This document shows positions 8,667-18,457 of a DNA stretch of 64,000 nt, one piece after another. The stretch comes from Nostoc sp. RI_552 (GTDB lineage Bacteria; Cyanobacteriota; Cyanobacteriia; Cyanobacteriales; Nostocaceae): the NCBI GenBank assembly GCA_016124525.1, contig WGNO01000006.1, forward strand, positions 1-64,000, in the 5' to 3' direction. The position numbers were made by a program, and so were the translations under genes. Position 1 is the first letter of the stretch. Every line of letters begins with the position of its first letter. The notes under the pieces were generated by a model. That model worked only from the letters and a program-made list of their open reading frames with translations. It was not told the origin of the DNA and made no database searches.

Positions 8667-10007
8667 TTAGTCACTAGATAAAGACTGGAGACTATTGACT
8701 ATGTGGAAGAGAATTTGTTGGAGAGACTTGACTGGTACTTGGTTGATGATTTCCGCAGCAAAGGCGTTAATCAATAACTTACGCGCATCATTTTCGTTAA
8801 TTCCCCGACTTTGGAGATAGAAGATTTCATCTTCTTCCAACTGGCTAACGGTGGCACCATGGGCACATTTAACGTTATCTGCGGTAATTTCCAGCTGGGG
8901 TTTGGTGTCTACTTTAGCTTTTGATGATAAAAGTAAATTTTGATTTAACTGACTTGCATTTGTTAACTGGGCTGGTTTGGGTACAAACACTTTACCATTG
9001 AACACGGCATGGGCGTGGTGGTCTACAATGCACTTATGTAGTTGAGTGCTGGTACCATGGGGATAATTGAGTGCAATGGCGCTGTGGGTGTCGGCTAGCT
9101 GTTTTTTAGTAATCATAGTCAAACCGTTGAGGGTGGTTACGGTGTCCTCGCCGGCTTGAAAAATCTCTAAGTTGTGGCGGGATAACTTAGCGCCAAAAGT
9201 CAGAGCATGGGAGGTATATTGACTATGACGACTTTGGGTAACGGCTGTTTTGCCTATATGGAAAGCTTGTGGATGTTCCCGTTCAATTCTAGTATGACTG
9301 ATTTGAGCATTGTCACCCAGCCAAATTTCCGTAACTGCGTTGGTGAAGTAAGGTTTTGGTGTTGTTGTGCTTTGGAGGTGAGTAAAATCTTCCACCAAAG
9401 TTACACTACTATTAGTTTCCGCCACTACCAGACAACGGGGCTGGGAAATAATTTCTTGGTCACCAGTAACGGAAATAAACAAGAGATGAATGGGGGTTGT
9501 GACAATTACATTTTTAGTAACCCAAACCACAGCAGCATCAGATATACCAGCAGTATTGAGGGCTGTAAAGACTTCCTGTGAACCTTCAGCTTGTGCTAAG
9601 TATTGTTTGATATTTTCTTGCTGAGAGGGGGAAAAATTAGCCAAGTTACCCACCACTACCCCAGGGGGTAACTCTCCAACTGCTGATAAGTGGGGGGTAT
9701 AAATGTTATTGACAAACACTAAACGACTATTAGCAGCTTCGGGTAAAATCAAGGCTGAGATGTCAACTGATTGTGGTTGTGTTTCTAGATGAAACTGCAC
9801 CTGACCCAGGGCTGATAAATTGGTAAAACGCCATTCTTCTGCGCGGGTTGTGGGGATGGTTGAATGACGTACCCAATTAACAGCACCCTGGCGTAATTCT
9901 TGCAACCAAGCCACGGATGTTGGTGTGGTTACTTGAGCTAACAAGTTGGTTAGATAAGTATCTTTATCTAAGGAAGGGGCTGGAGTAGGAGAAACTGAAA
10001 TTGTCAT
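8667..10007 (-). CDS. sufD: Fe-S cluster assembly protein SufD
   Basis: A beta-helix scaffold subunit that pairs with SufB in the SufBC2D complex on which Fe-S clusters are built. The C-terminal half has the SufB/SufD family core (HKCIVDHHAHAVFNGKVFV, LEITADNVKCAHGATV, LQSRGINENDARKLLI). The N-terminal 150 residues are variable, as expected for SufD. At 446 residues the length is normal. The ATG overlaps the sufC TAA by one base (TAATG), so translation is coupled. Confidence 0.95.
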   Translation of the reverse strand: MTISVSPTPAPSLDKDTYLTNLLAQVTTPTSVAWLQELRQGAVNWVRHSTIPTTRAEEWRFTNLSALGQVQFHLETQPQSVDISALILPEAANSRLVFVNNIYTPHLSAVGELPPGVVVGNLANFSPSQQENIKQYLAQAEGSQEVFTALNTAGISDAAVVWVTKNVIVTTPIHLLFISVTGDQEIISQPRCLVVAETNSSVTLVEDFTHLQSTTTPKPYFTNAVTEIWLGDNAQISHTRIEREHPQAFHIGKTAVTQSRHSQYTSHALTFGAKLSRHNLEIFQAGEDTVTTLNGLTMITKKQLADTHSAIALNYPHGTSTQLHKCIVDHHAHAVFNGKVFVPKPAQLTNASQLNQNLLLSSKAKVDTKPQLEITADNVKCAHGATVSQLEEDEIFYLQSRGINENDARKLLINAFAAEIINQVPVKSLQQILFHIVNSLQSLSSD

Positions 10008-10789
10008 TACACACCCACCTCAGCAGTTTCTAACACCCAGTCATAACCGCGGGATTCTAATTCCAAAGCCAAATCTTTACTACCACTGGTGATGATTCTG
10101 CCATTGGCCATGACATGGACAAAATCCGGCACGATATAATTAAGTAAACGTTGGTAGTGAGTAATCATGATTGTGGCATTTTCTGGAGTTGTTAATTGAT
10201 TTACGCCATTAGCCACAATTTTGAGAGCGTCAATATCTAAACCTGAATCTGTTTCGTCTAAAATACTTAATTTTGGTTCTAGCAAAGCCATTTGCAGAAT
10301 TTCATTGCGCTTTTTTTCACCACCAGAAAAGCCTTCATTGAGACTGCGGCTCAAAAATGCGGGATTCATTTTGACGATATCTAACTTTTCTGCAATTAAA
10401 TCATCAAAATCAAACGCGTCTAATTCTTGTAAACCTTGGGCTTTGGCGCGGGAATTGTAGGCTACCCTTAGAAAATCTAAGTTGGTGACACCGGGAATTT
10501 CCAGGGGATATTGAAAGGCTAAAAACACACCTGCTCTGGCCCGTTGTTCTGGTTCCATTTCCAGGAGATTTTGACCTTGGAAAATCACCTCTCCGCCGGT
10601 GACCTCATAGGCGGGGTGTCCGGCTAAGATTTTGGAAAAAGTACTTTTACCAGAACCATTGGGTCCCATAATGGCATGAATTTCGCCGTAGCGAACTTCC
10701 AGGTTTAATCCTTTTAAGATGTCAGTTCCGTTGACATTGGCTGTCAAATTTTTAACCGACAGCACTACTTCACTATTTTCAATAATCAT
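10007..10789 (-). CDS. sufC: Fe-S assembly ATPase SufC
   Basis: The ABC-type ATPase of the SufBC2D scaffold, soluble rather than membrane-bound. Walker A is GPNGSGKST (42-50), the signature is [11 protein letters not shown], Walker B and D-loop read [12 protein letters not shown], and the H-loop is ITHYQR. The FSGGEKKR signature is the SufC-specific form. Length (260) is standard. It lies 59 bases downstream of sufB and overlaps sufD by one base. Confidence 0.97.
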   Translation of the reverse strand: MIIENSEVVLSVKNLTANVNGTDILKGLNLEVRYGEIHAIMGPNGSGKSTFSKILAGHPAYEVTGGEVIFQGQNLLEMEPEQRARAGVFLAFQYPLEIPGVTNLDFLRVAYNSRAKAQGLQELDAFDFDDLIAEKLDIVKMNPAFLSRSLNEGFSGGEKKRNEILQMALLEPKLSILDETDSGLDIDALKIVANGVNQLTTPENATIMITHYQRLLNYIVPDFVHVMANGRIITSGSKDLALELESRGYDWVLETAEVGV

Positions 10790-10848
10790 CCTTGGTGTTT
10801 TCTCTCTGCTTTTTTAGGTTATGTTGATTGGGGTTTTTTGATTGAGAA

Positions 10849-12288
10849 TTAGCCAACACTACCTTCTAACTTGAGACTCAAGAGCTTGTCTGCTTCCACA
10901 GCAAATTCCATTGGTAGCTGATTAAAGACATCTTTACAGAATCCGCTAATCATCATGGAAATGGCATCTTCTGTAGAAATGCCTCGTTGAGCGAAATAAA
11001 ACAATTGTTCTTCTCCAATTTTGGAGGTGGAAGCTTCATGCTCTACTTTGCTGGTATTATTTTGTACTTGGATATAGGGGAAAGTATTGGCATGGGCGTT
11101 ATCTCCAATGAGCATGGAGTCACATTGAGAATAATTTCTCGCGCCTTTAGCGGTGGGATTGATTTTGACTAAACCACGATAACTGTTACTGGATTTACCT
11201 GCTGATATACCTTTGGAAATAATGGTGCTGCGAGTATTTTTACCGATGTGAATCATTTTTGTACCTGTGTCAGCTTGCTGCATGTTGTTAGTCAGAGCCA
11301 CGGAGTAAAATTCACCTACGGAGTTATCACCTACTAATACACAGCTGGGATACTTCCAAGTAATTGCTGAACCGGTTTCTACTTGGGTCCAGGAAATTTT
11401 AGAATTAACGCCTTGACACAAGCCCCGCTTGGTAACGAAATTATAAATTCCGCCTTTACCATTTTCATCACCGGCGTACCAGTTTTGAACAGTGGAATAT
11501 TTAATTTCAGCATTATCTAGGGCTACGAGTTCTACTACGGCTGCGTGTAGTTGGTTGCTGTCGTACATGGGGGCGGTACAACCTTCTAGGTAGGAAACAT
11601 AGCTACCTTCATCAGCAACAATCAAGGTGCGTTCAAATTGTCCGGTATCACCGGAGTTGATGCGGAAATATGTGGACAGTTCCATTGGGCATTTTACCCC
11701 TTTGGGAATATAAACAAAAGAACCATCACTGAATACAGCACCGTTTAAAGCAGCAAAATAATTGTCGGCTGAGGGAACGACGCTACCCAGGTATTTCTGC
11801 ACAAGTTCGGGATATTCTTGTAGGGCTTCGGAAATTGAACAGAATATGACTCCATCTTCCGCTAGTTTTTCTTTAAATGTGGTGGCGATGGAGACGCTGT
11901 CAAAAATCGCGTCAACGGCGACGTTGGCTAGGCGCTTTTGTTCTGATAGGGAAATACCCAGTTTTTCAAAGGTTTCTAGCAGGGTGGGATCTACTTCGTC
12001 TAGACTGTTGAGCTTGGCTTTGTTTTTTTTGGGCGCGGAATAGTAGATAATATTTTGATAGTCCACAGGGGGGTACTTGACCCTTGGCCAAGTTGGTTCC
12101 GTCATTTTTTGCCACTGGCGATAGCATTTGAGGCGAAAATTTAACATGAACTGTGGTTCGTTTTTCTTGGCGGATATTAAGCGAATAACGTCCTCGTTTA
12201 GTCCAGGAGGAATTGTGTCGGTTTCAATGTCAGTGATAAAGCCGTACTTGTAAGGTTGGTTGACTAGGGTTTTGACAGTGGCGCTCAT
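10849..12288 (-). CDS. sufB: Fe-S cluster assembly scaffold SufB
   Basis: The main scaffold subunit of SufBC2D, about 479 residues. Characteristic stretches are [56 protein letters not shown] and the C-terminal [23 protein letters not shown]. The cysteines of the conserved core (CTAP, and CDSMLIGD near the C-terminus) are intact. It is the first gene of the operon; the 266-base gap to the divergent sufR carries two SufR-type operators. Confidence 0.97.
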   Translation of the reverse strand: MSATVKTLVNQPYKYGFITDIETDTIPPGLNEDVIRLISAKKNEPQFMLNFRLKCYRQWQKMTEPTWPRVKYPPVDYQNIIYYSAPKKNKAKLNSLDEVDPTLLETFEKLGISLSEQKRLANVAVDAIFDSVSIATTFKEKLAEDGVIFCSISEALQEYPELVQKYLGSVVPSADNYFAALNGAVFSDGSFVYIPKGVKCPMELSTYFRINSGDTGQFERTLIVADEGSYVSYLEGCTAPMYDSNQLHAAVVELVALDNAEIKYSTVQNWYAGDENGKGGIYNFVTKRGLCQGVNSKISWTQVETGSAITWKYPSCVLVGDNSVGEFYSVALTNNMQQADTGTKMIHIGKNTRSTIISKGISAGKSSNSYRGLVKINPTAKGARNYSQCDSMLIGDNAHANTFPYIQVQNNTSKVEHEASTSKIGEEQLFYFAQRGISTEDAISMMISGFCKDVFNQLPMEFAVEADKLLSLKLEGSVG

Positions 12289-12435
12289 GGGTGTTAGTGT
12301 CTTGTGTTCGGGACTAAAATCTAGAACTTTCTGAAAAAAATCTCTTTAAGGATGGGAGACGGGGAATGGATCGGATTTTTTTTCTCCTGTGGCCGCGTGC
12401 TTGTGGGGCTGTTAGAATGGGACTTGGAGGGTAAA

Positions 12436-12451
12436 ACAACTTTCGGGTTGT
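12436..12451. promoter_or_regulatory. SufR operator 1
   Basis: ACAAC-TTTCGG-GTTGT is an exact match to the CAAC-N6-GTTG sites bound by SufR in Synechocystis, with one extra matched base on each side. It lies about 150 bases upstream of sufB. Confidence 0.8.
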
Positions 12452-12480
12452 TCAATTTATTTTCATTTTACGCTAAATTA

Positions 12481-12496
12481 ACAACAACAATGTTGT
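12481..12496. promoter_or_regulatory. SufR operator 2
   Basis: ACAAC-AACAAT-GTTGT is a second exact CAAC-N6-GTTG palindrome, centred 45 bases from operator 1 and about 60 bases from the sufR start. Two sites in a divergent promoter fit repression of sufBCDS together with autorepression of sufR. Confidence 0.8.
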
Positions 12497-12554
12497 TAAA
12501 GTCAAATTTTCTAAAAAAATTTTGGGGACGTTCGCGCAGCGTCTTGTGGAGAAA

Positions 12555-13238
12555 ATGGAGATTACTCACCAGACCTCAACAAAGCAAGATATTCTGGAGT
12601 ATCTGCTCAAGGGCTCACAAGCAACTGCTTTTGAGTTAGCGGAAGTTTTGGATGTCAGCAAGCAAGCCATTCGTCGTCACCTCAAAGATTTGGAGGTGGA
12701 GGGGCTAGTTTTTTATTCTTCTGTACAAGTGGGTATGGGCCGACCACAACATATCTATCAATTGAGTCGCCGGGGACGAAGTTACCTGCAACTAAGTTTA
12801 AATCACCACCAAAGCGATCGCTACGGGGAGTTTGCTGTTTCTTTGCTGGATACTTTAGCAGAAACCGTGGGACGTGACCAAGTAAGTTCAATTTTACAAA
12901 AACAGTGGGAGCGTAAAGCGGAAGAATATCGCTATCGCTTGGGTAATGGTTCACTAAAAGAGCGTGTGGCTAATTTAGTGGATTTGAGAAAAGGGGAAGG
13001 TTTTATGGCGGAGTATTACGCTGTGGAATCTTCACAGGACCATAGTTTTATTTTCATTGAACATAATTGTGCTATTTCTGATGTTGCTGAGTCTTTCCCT
13101 AGCATCTGCGGTCATGAGTTAGAAATGTTTGCTGCTGTACTACCGGATTGTCAGGTGGAGCGTACCCATTGGATTATTAATGGTGAACATCGTTGTGGTT
13201 ATTTGCTGCAAGCTCGACTACAAAAATCTCATGAATAA
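12555..13238 (+). CDS. sufR: Fe-S-sensing repressor SufR
   Basis: A DeoR-like winged-helix repressor that binds a [4Fe-4S] cluster and represses suf genes when clusters are plentiful. The helix-turn-helix is at about 22-48 (ATAFELAEVLDVSKQAIRRH). Four C-terminal cysteines at 172, 185, 199 and 214 give exactly the C-X12-C-X13-C-X14-C spacing reported for cyanobacterial SufR. The frame is open to a TTG at 12522, but ATG 12555 (MEITHQTSTKQDILEYL) has GGAG just upstream and is preferred. It is divergent from sufBCDS, the normal cyanobacterial arrangement. Confidence 0.95.
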   Translation: MEITHQTSTKQDILEYLLKGSQATAFELAEVLDVSKQAIRRHLKDLEVEGLVFYSSVQVGMGRPQHIYQLSRRGRSYLQLSLNHHQSDRYGEFAVSLLDTLAETVGRDQVSSILQKQWERKAEEYRYRLGNGSLKERVANLVDLRKGEGFMAEYYAVESSQDHSFIFIEHNCAISDVAESFPSICGHELEMFAAVLPDCQVERTHWIINGEHRCGYLLQARLQKSHE

Positions 13239-13334
13239 ATTTTGTTGTTAAATTTAGTTTAAATTCTGGAAGCAATAAGAGTAAATAAAAGTAAATAAAA
13301 TTAAAAAACCAATTAACAAGAATTAATTAAATAT

Positions 13335-13595
13335 ATGGATGCACCTTTGCAGCAACCTTCAACACAATTCCTTTCTTTGGAAGAGTCAACACAAGTTGAT
13401 GGGGCTTTGTTGTCTTCTGCAGAAAAGTTTTTAACTAGATTAACAATTTCCTCTCTGAAACTATTGAAGCATATTGCTGCGGATTACGGTGTTGCTGTGG
13501 AAGATTTGACAACACAGCAACTAATTAGTTGGTTTGAGAAGGATGCTAAAATTAGGCGAGAGGAAGGAATTGAGGCTTCATATTTAAAGTGGTAA
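13335..13595 (+). CDS. small conserved-looking protein, function unknown
   Basis: An 86-residue soluble, acidic and mainly helical protein with no Cys and no recognisable motif. The stretch SSLKLLKHIAADYGVAVEDLTTQQLISWFEKDAKIRREEG looks like a compact helical domain. The ATG follows an AT-rich leader without a clear Shine-Dalgarno. The codon usage resembles the neighbours, which favours a real gene. It may be co-transcribed with sufR (96 bases upstream), but nothing ties it functionally to Fe-S assembly. Confidence 0.55.
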   Translation: MDAPLQQPSTQFLSLEESTQVDGALLSSAEKFLTRLTISSLKLLKHIAADYGVAVEDLTTQQLISWFEKDAKIRREEGIEASYLKW

Positions 13596-13714
13596 TGGTT
13601 TTTGGTTGGTTATTGGGGGCGAATAAATTCCCTTTGTGGTAATTCCTCCACCCCTTGAAGTTAAGTTGCTTCTATTTTTTTTGGTATTTTATTGTGAATT
13701 AGTGTGTGTTTGCT

Positions 13715-14341
13715 TTAAGTACGATAGTTGTTAGTTCGAGGGGTGCGAGCGCCCACAACTGCTCCTATGAGAGCAGCAGCTAAACTTAATAAAGAACCAA
13801 ATACAAACCACCACAATGCTCTGGAAGTAGCGGCTGCAATTTGGCGAGCTTGGTTTGGGGTGATGGTGGTAGGGGGTATTGGAGCTAATGGTTGTGTTCC
13901 AGGGGGTAAACCTATGGCAAAACTGGGGGCTACAATGCCAAAAGTGCCCCATACTCCACTTGCTAATAACCAAGAACTAAGTGCAAGACTGGTGGCCCAG
14001 AGAATTGCTCCGTTGAGTAGGGCTGTGTTGCGGTTCATTGGTCCACAAGCACGAGTTGTTACCCAACCACCAACGAATAGAGAAATTAACAAGGCCAGAG
14101 TTGACCAAATTCCCACGTTACCAGCAATGTCAGGTGTTATGGTTCTGGGTGCGCCTGATGTGGCAATTGTACTTGCACCAATGGCTCCAAACAAGGAGCT
14201 TAAGATTAATTGAGTGGCTAAAGCAACTAATACACCGGCAATTATTGGCCCCCAGCGTACTCGGTCATGATATTCCGCTAATCTGGCTGGTACGTTGGGT
14301 TCATTAATAACATCTTCCCCTAGGCGATTTATGTATGACAT
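13715..14341 (-). CDS. four-helix membrane protein of unknown function
   Basis: A 208-residue integral membrane protein. After a 30-residue cytoplasmic-looking N-terminus there are four hydrophobic helices at about 30-55, 72-95, 106-130 and 175-200, rich in Gly and Ala, with a Pro/Thr-rich loop between helices 3 and 4 (GLPPGTQPLAPIPPTTITP). Helix-packing motifs such as GAVVGA are present. No catalytic residues are evident. It is monocistronic, and its leader opens onto a 550-base intergenic region with a family A repeat. Confidence 0.65.
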   Translation of the reverse strand: MSYINRLGEDVINEPNVPARLAEYHDRVRWGPIIAGVLVALATQLILSSLFGAIGASTIATSGAPRTITPDIAGNVGIWSTLALLISLFVGGWVTTRACGPMNRNTALLNGAILWATSLALSSWLLASGVWGTFGIVAPSFAIGLPPGTQPLAPIPPTTITPNQARQIAAATSRALWWFVFGSLLSLAAALIGAVVGARTPRTNNYRT

Positions 14342-14527
14342 AGTTGATTTTTCTCTCAGGTATATTCATTTCATGATTCATGCTTATGCTTAAAATTAAA
14401 TTCCCAGATATGATTTTTCATATCTACCGAGGGAATGAGTTAATTACTCTATCTACAGTAGGATTAAATAAGGGTGAACCACTTAGATTTATTGATTTTT
14501 TTGACAATTATAGGCTGAAGTTTATAG

Positions 14528-14632
14528 AGCACTTTCCGGTGTGGTGATATACAGTATTGGCAGGGAAGATGCCCACCCCAGAAAAGCTTCATGATTATGA
14601 TTTGTGCTTTATAAGAAGGAAATCTGCTGTAA
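14528..14632 (+). repeat. family A repeat, copy A3
   Basis: AGCACTTTCCGGTGTGGTGA to GGAAATCTGCTGTAA, about 105 bp, nearly identical to A2 and A6. It is the only recognisable item in the 14342-14890 gap besides AT-rich sequence that must hold the two promoters. No flanking duplication is seen. Confidence 0.85.
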
Positions 14633-14890
14633 GGTAATCTTATTAAGTTTTTGTGAAGTGAAGAGAAAATTAAAAAGCGTTTTTTGTGGTTGATGAAATA
14701 GAGGCATTTTGTCTATTCATGAAGAATTTGACTGTATATAATTGAGAGGTAAAATGAGATTTTTAAAATAAGACATTGGTAGTGGGGGATGGGAAATTTG
14801 ATGAATGTAAATAAGTGAAGTTTTTACAACGGAAAATTTTTGTTTTAATATGTATAAAAAAAGTTCCTCTAAAAATTCAGGAAGTTTGCT

Positions 14891-15571
14891 GTGTATAAAC
14901 ACATATCAGTTTTAGTTGGTGTTGTGTGGTTGGGATTTAGTACGGTGAACATACCCTCGGTGGCTCAGGCTTCGGTACTGATGGCGCAAACCACGAACCC
15001 ACAATTAAAGAGACTGTTTGAGGAAGGAGAGAAACTGGTAAAAGCTAACGACTATGATGGAGCGATCGCTATTTATCAAGAAGCGGCTGAGATAGACCCA
15101 AGGAATGCTAGAATACATTCTGGTATTGGCTACCTTTATGCACAACAAGGAAATTTTCCTTTAGCGTTGGAATCCTATGGTAGAGCCATTGCTATTAACC
15201 CTAACAATAGTGATTTTCACTATGCTATGGGTTATATTAAGGTTAACTTGAATGACATTAAGGGTGCTAAGGAATCTTACCGTCGTGCTGTGCGGCTAAA
15301 CCGTAATAATTTGAATGCTTATTTGGGACTGGGTATTACTCAAGCGCGGTTGGGTGATTTTACATCAGCTAGTTGGGCTTACGAAGAAGCAATTAAGTTA
15401 GACCCAAACAATCCCGAAACTTATGAGTTTATGGCTAAGATGTATAAGCAGCGAGGACAAATTGCACAGGTGAATAAATTGCTGCGAAAAGCACGTAACT
15501 TGTATGAACGGCGCAATGATTCCGCTGGGGTTAATAGAATTAATGGTATGCTGCAGGATTTAGGGGGTTAG
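14891..15571 (+). CDS. exported tetratricopeptide-repeat protein
   Basis: An N-terminal signal peptide (ISVLVGVVWLGFSTVNI, cleavage near AQA at about residue 26) precedes five or so TPR units from residue 40 to 205. Examples are YDGAIAIYQEAAEIDPRNARIHSGIGYLYAQ and FPLALESYGRAIAINPNNSDFHYAMGYI. TPR arrays are protein-protein interaction scaffolds, so this is probably a periplasmic or thylakoid-lumen adaptor; the partner is unknown. The start is GTG 14891, with AGGA seven bases upstream. A clear hairpin terminator follows the stop. Confidence 0.85.
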   Translation: MYKHISVLVGVVWLGFSTVNIPSVAQASVLMAQTTNPQLKRLFEEGEKLVKANDYDGAIAIYQEAAEIDPRNARIHSGIGYLYAQQGNFPLALESYGRAIAINPNNSDFHYAMGYIKVNLNDIKGAKESYRRAVRLNRNNLNAYLGLGITQARLGDFTSASWAYEEAIKLDPNNPETYEFMAKMYKQRGQIAQVNKLLRKARNLYERRNDSAGVNRINGMLQDLGG

Positions 15572-15588
15572 AATTTTCACTTTAAGGT

Positions 15589-15611
15589 TCCCCGGTGTTG
15601 TGAACCGGGGA
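15589..15611 (+). terminator. terminator after the TPR gene
   Basis: TCCCCGGT (15589-15596) pairs with ACCGGGGA (15604-15611) around a 7-base loop and is followed by TTTAT. It lies 18 bases after the TPR gene stop. Confidence 0.75.
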
Positions 15612-15625
15612 TTTATGAAAAGGAT

Positions 15626-15650
15626 ACAGCATTTACTTGAAAAGTGCTGT
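15626..15650 (+). repeat. family A end-only remnant
   Basis: ACAGCA at 15626 and TGCTGT ending at 15650 enclose only about 13 bases, so this looks like a family A element reduced to its two terminal inverted repeats. The same AAAAGTGCTGTAGG tail ends copy A4. Confidence 0.5.
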
Positions 15651-15673
15651 AGGTTGGAAAAATGTGGTGAATG

Positions 15674-17383
15674 CTAATTGAGGTGTTGGGGGATGATTTG
15701 ATTTTGATGGGCATTTTTAAGAATAGCCCAATCACTGGCTATGGGCATACGCCAACCTGTACCAAAGGCGCGGTCAGTAATTTTTAATCCTGGGGGAGCT
15801 TGTCGGCGTTTAAATTCAGCACCTGCGACCATTTGAATTACTCGATTAACAATTGCTGGGTTATGACCGGCGGCGACAATTTGGGTTGCTGATTGGTGGT
15901 TGTGAATGAAGCGCTCCAAAATGTCGTCTAAAATTTCGTATGGTGGTAGGGAATCTTGGTCAATTTGTCCGGGTCTGAGTTCTGCACTGGGTGGTTTAAT
16001 AAAAATGTTTTCGGGAATAATTTCGCTATTTCGATTTAACCAGTGGCATAGTGAGTAGACGCGGGTTTTGGGAACATCAGCAATTACAGCCAAGCCACCG
16101 TTCATATCACCGTAAAGGGTGCAGTAACCCACGGCTATTTCAGATTTGTTGCCGGTGGATAACAACAGATAACGGAATTTGTTGGCGATGGCCATTAATA
16201 AATTACCACGAATGCGGGACTGGAGGTTTTCTTCAGCGATGCCAAATTCAGTATCAGCAAACAAATCGGCTAAGGTGTGGTCATAGCTTTGCATTAATTC
16301 GCCTATTTTTAAAATAGTAGTTTGAATACCAAGATTTTTTGCTAAGGCTAAAGCATCGTTGACAGAATGTGAAGAACTGTAAGGAGAAGGCATTAAAACA
16401 CCTAGGACATTTTCTTTACCAACAGCCGCAGATGCAATAGCAGCTACTAATGCAGAATCAATTCCTCCACTTAAACCCAGGACAATTTGAGAAAAGTGAC
16501 ATTTGCGGGCATAATCTCGCACTCCTAACACCAAAGCTTGCCAAATTTCTTCTTCATGTGACTGATATGCAGGGACTACAGAACTCAAGTGTAAATCTCG
16601 CCTTTGCTCATCAAATTCAACTATTAGCAAATCGGTACTAAAACCATTAGCACGACAGACAATTTCACCTTGACGATTTAAGGCAAAACTGCGTCCATCA
16701 AAAATTAAATCGTCATTTCCTCCCACTTGATTGGTATAAATCATGGGTTGTCCAAAGCGTATGGCACTATGTTTGAGCATGGATTCTCGATAGTGTTGCT
16801 TACCAACGCTGTAGGGTGAAGCGGATAAGTTGACAATTATATCAACACGCAAAATTGCTAAATCAGCAATGGGATTGACAGGATAATTGCGTCTACCTAA
16901 AAAATCTTCATCGTTCCATAAATCTTCACAAATTGTCACACCAATATCAATATTGTCTATGGTGAAATAATTAGCTGTGAGCCCTGGTTCAAAATAGCGG
17001 TTTTCGTCAAATACATCATAGGTAGGTAAAAGGCGTTTGTGAAAGAATTGCTTAACTTTGCCATTTGCTAACAAAGCGATGGTGTTAAATAAACTTTTAC
17101 CACCGTTGCTATGGGCTTTTAAATTGTGGGAAACGGTTCCCACCAACACCGTTAAATTTGGGGGTAAATCCGTGGCTAGGTTTTGTAATGTTATCCCCAT
17201 TGCTTCCACAAAAGTAGGATTTAGTAGTAAATCCCTGGGGGGATACCCACATATAGAAAGTTCTGGTGTTAATAATAACCTAGCACCTTTAGCTGTGGCT
17301 TGGTGGGCTGCTTCTAGAATTTTTTGAGCATTTCCGGGCAAATCACCAATGATTGGATTTAGTTGAGCGACGGCTATTTTCAT
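15674..17383 (-). CDS. nadE: glutamine-dependent NAD+ synthetase
   Basis: Converts nicotinate adenine dinucleotide to NAD+ using glutamine and ATP. The N-terminal nitrilase-type glutaminase domain (1-270) has the Glu41 (PELSICGYPP), Lys116 (HKRLLPTYDVFDE) and Cys152 (TICEDLW) triad. The synthetase domain from about 290 has the ATP pyrophosphatase P-loop SGGIDS (305-310). At 569 residues this is the long two-domain form. It lies 327 bases downstream of the NrtR-like regulator and nadD, in the same direction, so the last step of NAD synthesis is grouped with the previous one and a probable regulator. Confidence 0.97.
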   Translation of the reverse strand: MKIAVAQLNPIIGDLPGNAQKILEAAHQATAKGARLLLTPELSICGYPPRDLLLNPTFVEAMGITLQNLATDLPPNLTVLVGTVSHNLKAHSNGGKSLFNTIALLANGKVKQFFHKRLLPTYDVFDENRYFEPGLTANYFTIDNIDIGVTICEDLWNDEDFLGRRNYPVNPIADLAILRVDIIVNLSASPYSVGKQHYRESMLKHSAIRFGQPMIYTNQVGGNDDLIFDGRSFALNRQGEIVCRANGFSTDLLIVEFDEQRRDLHLSSVVPAYQSHEEEIWQALVLGVRDYARKCHFSQIVLGLSGGIDSALVAAIASAAVGKENVLGVLMPSPYSSSHSVNDALALAKNLGIQTTILKIGELMQSYDHTLADLFADTEFGIAEENLQSRIRGNLLMAIANKFRYLLLSTGNKSEIAVGYCTLYGDMNGGLAVIADVPKTRVYSLCHWLNRNSEIIPENIFIKPPSAELRPGQIDQDSLPPYEILDDILERFIHNHQSATQIVAAGHNPAIVNRVIQMVAGAEFKRRQAPPGLKITDRAFGTGWRMPIASDWAILKNAHQNQIIPQHLN

Positions 17384-17710
17384 TATGGGTCCTAGATGTG
17401 GGATTTGACAAAAGAGATTAATGGTTCCCCTGGTTATATTTATGTTTTCCTATATTACTTAATGACCATGGCAATTTTTAAATTCTTCATCAAGAAAATA
17501 ACTAAGTAAATATGGATATAAACTTGCTGGTTGAGGTGCAAAGTTTTCTTGGGTGTAACATATTATTAAAAGTTTATGTTTATGTTGGTTTTACATATGG
17601 CAGCATTGAGGAAAGTTAGTAAAAATTTAGTTATTAGTTGTATCATTAATTATATCAATTTGACGAGGTATTTATTAAATAGTTGTACGGAATGCTCTGG
17701 AGTTGGCTGG
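17384..17710. other. intergenic region upstream of nadE
   Basis: AT-rich sequence of 327 bases with no open reading frame of note. It must hold the nadE promoter if nadE is not read from nadD. I looked for an obvious palindrome that could bind the NrtR-like protein and found none strong enough to report. Confidence 0.4.
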
Positions 17711-18457
17711 TTAAATAAAAACTAAAGGTTTATCTTTAAAAGCAGCAAAAGCATCGGCATCAAACTTATATAAACTGGCTGGACGACCGGCACCTCTTGA
17801 TACCTTAATTCCAGTATCAGATAAAAAACCTAATTTAAGTAGTCGTGCCCGAAAGTTAGAATAATCGGCAAAGTTTTCGCCTAAAACTGTAGTATATAAT
17901 TGATACAAGTCATTTAATGTAAATCTAGCCGGCAACACATCAAAGGCTAGGGGACTATACTCTAATTTGTTTCGTAACCGTCTGTATCCATAGGCCAAAA
18001 TTTTATTATGGTCAAAGGCTAATTGAGGTACTTCCTTAACTGGATACCAAGCAATATCACTAATTTTATCAGCAATTAGTTCTGCGTCTTCAAACCTCAC
18101 CAAAGCAAAGTAACTAACTGAAAGATAACGTATCTCGTAGGTGTCATAAACTGGTTTTAAGTTGCGATGAAGTCCGCCAAAAGTGTATAGTTGCTCGAGG
18201 TAGAGATTGTTCACCTTAATTTTCTCTGCCATGGTGCGATAAGCAGCATCTTCTAAGGATTCTCCCTGGCGTACCAAAGTACCGGGAAGACTCCAAGAAT
18301 TTAAAAATGGTTCTTGCTGTGCTGTGACTAACAGAACTAACAGCCGATTTTGAGCAGTGTCTACGGAAAAAATTACATTATCGACACCAACCTTAAAGTC
18401 AGCTAAAGGTTGTTGATTTAACGGAATTGATAAGTTTTTGTGGTTGTGTCCTGGCAT
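17711..18457 (-). CDS. NrtR-like Nudix-related transcriptional regulator
   Basis: An N-terminal Nudix-fold domain (about 20-150) and a C-terminal winged helix (about 170-245, including LNDLYQLYTTVLGENFADYSNFRARLLKLG and GRPASLYKFD). This is the architecture of NrtR, which represses NAD genes and senses ADP-ribose. The Nudix box is degenerate: in the span 60-83 the first Gly is Thr60, the RE pair is Arg74-Thr75, the EE pair is Glu78-Lys79 and the following Gly is Lys81. Several metal-binding glutamates are therefore gone and hydrolysis is unlikely, as expected of a ligand-sensing regulator. It overlaps nadD by 40 bases and precedes nadE. Residual or different Nudix activity cannot be excluded. 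Confidence 0.85.
   Translation of the reverse strand: MPGHNHKNLSIPLNQQPLADFKVGVDNVIFSVDTAQNRLLVLLVTAQQEPFLNSWSLPGTLVRQGESLEDAAYRTMAEKIKVNNLYLEQLYTFGGLHRNLKPVYDTYEIRYLSVSYFALVRFEDAELIADKISDIAWYPVKEVPQLAFDHNKILAYGYRRLRNKLEYSPLAFDVLPARFTLNDLYQLYTTVLGENFADYSNFRARLLKLGFLSDTGIKVSRGAGRPASLYKFDADAFAAFKDKPLVFI

Noticed and set aside
13728-14213. 161-codon plus-strand ORF opposite the four-helix membrane protein
   Set aside because: The minus-strand frame gives clean transmembrane helices; the plus-strand product is low-complexity and unrecognised.
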